A program made the position numbers and the translations under genes. A stretch of DNA of 9,791 nt from Lysobacteraceae bacterium (GTDB lineage Bacteria > Pseudomonadota > Gammaproteobacteria > Xanthomonadales > Xanthomonadaceae), in NCBI GenBank assembly GCA_027483745.1, contig JAIXTZ010000121.1:1-9791 (forward strand), given 5' to 3'. Position 1 is the first letter of the stretch. Every line of letters starts with the position of its first letter. The notes under the pieces are model-generated. The model did not search any database. It had not been told where the DNA came from and saw only the letters and a list, made by a program, of their open reading frames with translations. This document shows, piece after piece, positions 6,830-9,791 of this stretch.

Positions 6830-7338
6830 TACTTTTCATCCAAGGCCAAGCTGGCCTGCCGTTCGAGCCATCCACCTGCACCGTCGGATACCAGCTCGAC
6901 GATCTCGATGCGCTCGGCGGCGACCGATGCCACGCGGCCGTCGCTTTGCCCCAGGTAATTGTTCACCCGCACGCGGTACGTCACCTTGTCGGGCGCCAAC
7001 ACCAGGGCCACCGTATTGGCTCCCGTGCCGATCGTGCCCACCATCCGAAGCGCATCGAGCGGGAAAGCCTCAAGGGCTTCCTTGCGGCGGTTCGGATCCG
7101 GCCTCGGGCCCGCGGCGTCGCGGTTGCCGACCGGGGCCGAGAACGGATCGCGCAGCGTGTCGGCGGTGTACTCCACCGGCGGGAAGGTACGGAGCGGCGG
7201 CAGCGGATCGAGCGGCGGCGCCGGACGGGCCTTGACTTCGGCCACCCACGCTTCGAGATCGGCCGTGCTCCGGCCGCAGCCGGTCACCGCGAGCGCCACA
7301 CCGACGAGAACAGCGGCCTTCAGGATGCGCGAGCTCAT
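6829..7338 (-). CDS. pilP: Type IV pilus inner-membrane lipoprotein PilP
   Basis: PilP is the lipoprotein that bridges the PilN/PilO inner-membrane complex to the periplasmic N0 domain of PilQ. The 169-residue protein has a lipoprotein signal ending in the lipobox AVTGC (Cys21), a Pro-rich flexible segment (RPAPPLDPLPPLRTFPP, ~38-54) of the kind that docks on PilN/PilO, the family motif DTLRDPFS (~60-67), and a C-terminal beta-rich domain starting at FPLDALRMVGTI that includes YRVRVNNYLGQSDGRV. Length matches the family. The start at 7338 has an excellent GGAGG at 7345-7349, 6 bases upstream, and overlaps the pilO stop by 4 bases (ATGA). Its own stop overlaps the pilQ start (TAATG). Identification rests on the lipobox, the DPF motif and operon position, and is secure. 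Confidence 0.96.
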   Translation of the reverse strand: MSSRILKAAVLVGVALAVTGCGRSTADLEAWVAEVKARPAPPLDPLPPLRTFPPVEYTADTLRDPFSAPVGNRDAAGPRPDPNRRKEALEAFPLDALRMVGTIGTGANTVALVLAPDKVTYRVRVNNYLGQSDGRVASVAAERIEIVELVSDGAGGWLERQASLALDEK

Positions 7339-8048
7339 GGCGCACCTCCGGCCGTCGCTGCGGCAGGTGTCGCGACGCCCCCTTGGGCGGCGGCGTTTTG
7401 CGCCTCCGCCTGCTTGGCGAGTTCGTCCTCGTCGAGATAGCGGTAGGTCTTGATCGTGCCCTTCAGGCCGAGCGTACCCGGCGGAAGCGCCGGCTCGCCG
7501 GGGCGCACTTCCTTGGGGGTCAGTGAGATGTCGTGGAAGGTCATGATCACCACGCGAGGAAGCGAGGCGACGCCGCTGACGAAGCGGCCGAACTGGTGGT
7601 AGGTGCCGCTCATCTCCAGCGTGATCGGCTGCTCGGCGTAGAAGTCTTTGATGACCTCGGCGCCGGGCTGGAACAACTCGTTGTTGATGCCCGTGGCACG
7701 AGCCGTCTGCGAGATGTCCACGATGAGATCCGGCATTTCCGTCTTGGAGGGCAACTGCCGGAGCATCTGCTTGAGCATCTGCTCCATCTGCTCGAGCTGC
7801 GCCTTCAGCGGCTCCAGATTGGCCGCTTTCGCGGCCTCCCGTTCGAAATCGCCGCGCAGCGTCACCTCTTCCGCCTCCAAGCCCTCCAACGTCGTCTGCT
7901 TGTCGCGGATCACGAGGTACCAGCCGAGGAAAACGATCACGACCGTGGCGAGCACGCAGGCTCCGATCTTCGCCTCCTGCGGCCAGCCCCCCGTGTTGTT
8001 GAAGTCGAGGTTGTTGATGTCGCTGAGTTTGAACTTGCTCTTGGCCAT
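7335..8048 (-). CDS. pilO: Type IV pilus inner-membrane alignment protein PilO
   Basis: PilO pairs with PilN through periplasmic coiled coils and ferredoxin-like domains to form the alignment subcomplex. The 237-residue protein starts MAKSKFKLSDINNLDFNN and has one membrane helix (~28-47, ending FLGWYLVIRDKQ) and a coiled coil (~51-99, Met/Gln-rich with EQMEQMLKQMLRQLP). The PilO core follows: LPSKTEMPDLIVDISQTARA, then QPITLEMSGTYHQFGRFVSGVASLPR and GTIKTYRYLDEDE. A ~25-residue Ala/Gln/Gly-rich tail ends the protein. The frame is open further upstream, but the Arg/Pro-rich stretch before residue 1 is read-through of pilN sequence in another frame. The ATG at 8048 has GAGGA at 8056-8060, 7 bases upstream, overlapping the pilN stop. 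The pilO stop overlaps the pilP start. Confidence 0.96.
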   Translation of the reverse strand: MAKSKFKLSDINNLDFNNTGGWPQEAKIGACVLATVVIVFLGWYLVIRDKQTTLEGLEAEEVTLRGDFEREAAKAANLEPLKAQLEQMEQMLKQMLRQLPSKTEMPDLIVDISQTARATGINNELFQPGAEVIKDFYAEQPITLEMSGTYHQFGRFVSGVASLPRVVIMTFHDISLTPKEVRPGEPALPPGTLGLKGTIKTYRYLDEDELAKQAEAQNAAAQGGVATPAAATAGGAP

Positions 8049-8058
8049 GGTCGGGTCC

Positions 8059-8741
8059 TCAGGAGGCCTGGGCCGCGGCCGCGGGCGCGCTGCCGGGAGC
8101 GGCGGCCGGCGCATTGGTCGGTGCGCCTTCAGTCGCCTCGTCCTCCGCTGCCGCCTCGTCGCTGGTGGAGCGCAGGGTGACGGTCATCTCGAAGCCGAAG
8201 GGCAGCGACCGGTCGGCCGGGGTCGTCGGCGACGCGGCGGCGCCCGGCTGCGTCGAGTCACCGGCCTTGATGATGCTCAGGCGCGGGTTGTTGATCAGTC
8301 CGCTGGCTTCCAGGTTGCGCATGTACGCGCTGACCCGCGACTCGGACTGCGAGCGACCCGTCAGCGACAGCTCCTGTCCGGCCTGCTTGATCGTGACCAG
8401 GCGCACACCGTCGGGAATGGTTCGGACCAGCTCCTCGAAAAGCCGGACGTTCTGCGAGCGATCGGCCTGCAGCTCCTCGATGACTTCCTTGCGCTGCAGC
8501 AGGCTGGCCTTGCGCGCCTCGACGGTCTTGATCTCCTCGTTCTGCGCAACCGCCTCGGCGATGCGCTGCTTGAGGAAATCGTTGCGGCCGGTCTGCCCTT
8601 CGACCTGCTGGTCGTAGTACCAAGAACCCGCGAACACCAGCGCGACGCCGACGACCAACGCGCCGCCCAGCATCGTCATGAAGTCCTTCTGGCGCTGCTT
8701 GCGGCGCTCGGCGCGCCACGGCAATAGATTGATGCGTGCCA

Positions 8742-8742
<1 letters not shown>
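8059..8742 (-). CDS. pilN: Type IV pilus inner-membrane protein PilN
   Basis: PilN anchors cytoplasmic PilM through its N-terminal peptide and dimerises with PilO in the periplasm. The 227-residue protein opens with the diagnostic MARINLLPWRAERRKQRQ, whose INLLPWR motif inserts into the PilM groove. It then has one membrane helix (~23-40), a coiled coil (~50-95) and a periplasmic domain (LFEELVRTIPDGVRLVTIKQ ... LTGRSQSESRVSAYMRNLEASG ... FEMTVTL). The last ~35 residues form an acidic then Ala/Pro-rich low-complexity tail. The frame stays open upstream, but the true start is the ATG at 8742, which overlaps the pilM stop (TGATG) and has GAGGAG at 8752-8757, 9 bases upstream. It is followed 10 bases later by pilO. 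Identification is secure. Confidence 0.97.

Positions 8743-9791
<1,049 letters not shown>

Noticed and set aside
4580..6958. Very long open frame on the plus strand, about 790 codons, opposite pilQ
   Set aside because: It is the mirror of a high-GC coding frame: its protein is Arg/His/Val/Leu-rich low-complexity with no recognisable domain, and it lies fully antisense to the well-identified pilQ and the end of pilP.
7762..7800. Repeated CATCTGCT-like units resembling a short tandem repeat
   Set aside because: They encode the Gln-Met/Leu heptad-like coiled coil of PilO, so protein-level periodicity explains them.
8049..8114. Upstream 22-codon extension of the pilO frame
   Set aside because: Arg/Pro-rich read-through of the pilN 3' end; the start at 8048 has a good Shine-Dalgarno site and the expected N-terminus.

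Overview
The window is high-GC bacterial DNA in which every credible gene lies on the minus strand, so the biological reading direction is from high to low coordinates. Gene content (pilMNOPQ in the classical order, transketolase, an AGCS and a DAACS transporter, an EAL protein) and the PilQ sequence style suggest a gammaproteobacterium, most likely in or near the Xanthomonadales/Lysobacteraceae. That placement is an inference from protein resemblance, not a measured phylogeny.

Region 9791-4577 is the type IV pilus alignment and secretin operon pilM-pilN-pilO-pilP-pilQ. PilM is cut by the right edge of the window by probably only a few codons. The genes are packed tightly: pilM/pilN overlap in TGATG, pilN/pilO are 10 bases apart with a Shine-Dalgarno sequence built on the pilN stop, pilO/pilP overlap in ATGA, and pilP/pilQ overlap in TAATG. 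Together they encode the cytoplasmic actin-like ring protein (PilM), two inner-membrane coiled-coil proteins (PilN, PilO), the lipoprotein bridge (PilP) and the outer-membrane channel (PilQ). A textbook intrinsic terminator with a UUCG tetraloop (4514-4540) closes the operon.

Region 4466-332 holds three genes that could form a second transcription unit. The first is a single-chain fusion of a cyclic-nucleotide-binding domain to an EAL c-di-GMP phosphodiesterase. After 48 bases comes a sodium:alanine-type (AGCS) symporter, then after 10 bases a dicarboxylate/acidic amino acid (DAACS) symporter. The transporters suggest amino-acid uptake. The EAL protein suggests crosstalk between cAMP or cGMP and c-di-GMP, which is relevant to surface motility given the pilus operon next door.

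Region 331-201 is a gene-free spacer with GC-rich palindromes. Region 200-1 is the N-terminus of transketolase, which runs off the left edge.

Most of the window is ordinary, well-known biology. The items worth a second look are the cyclic-nucleotide/EAL fusion with its PKG-like binding cassette, the apparent loss of sodium-site residues in the DAACS transporter, and the palindromes between the DAACS gene and transketolase. I found no evidence for an entirely new system, mobile element, CRISPR array or RNA gene.
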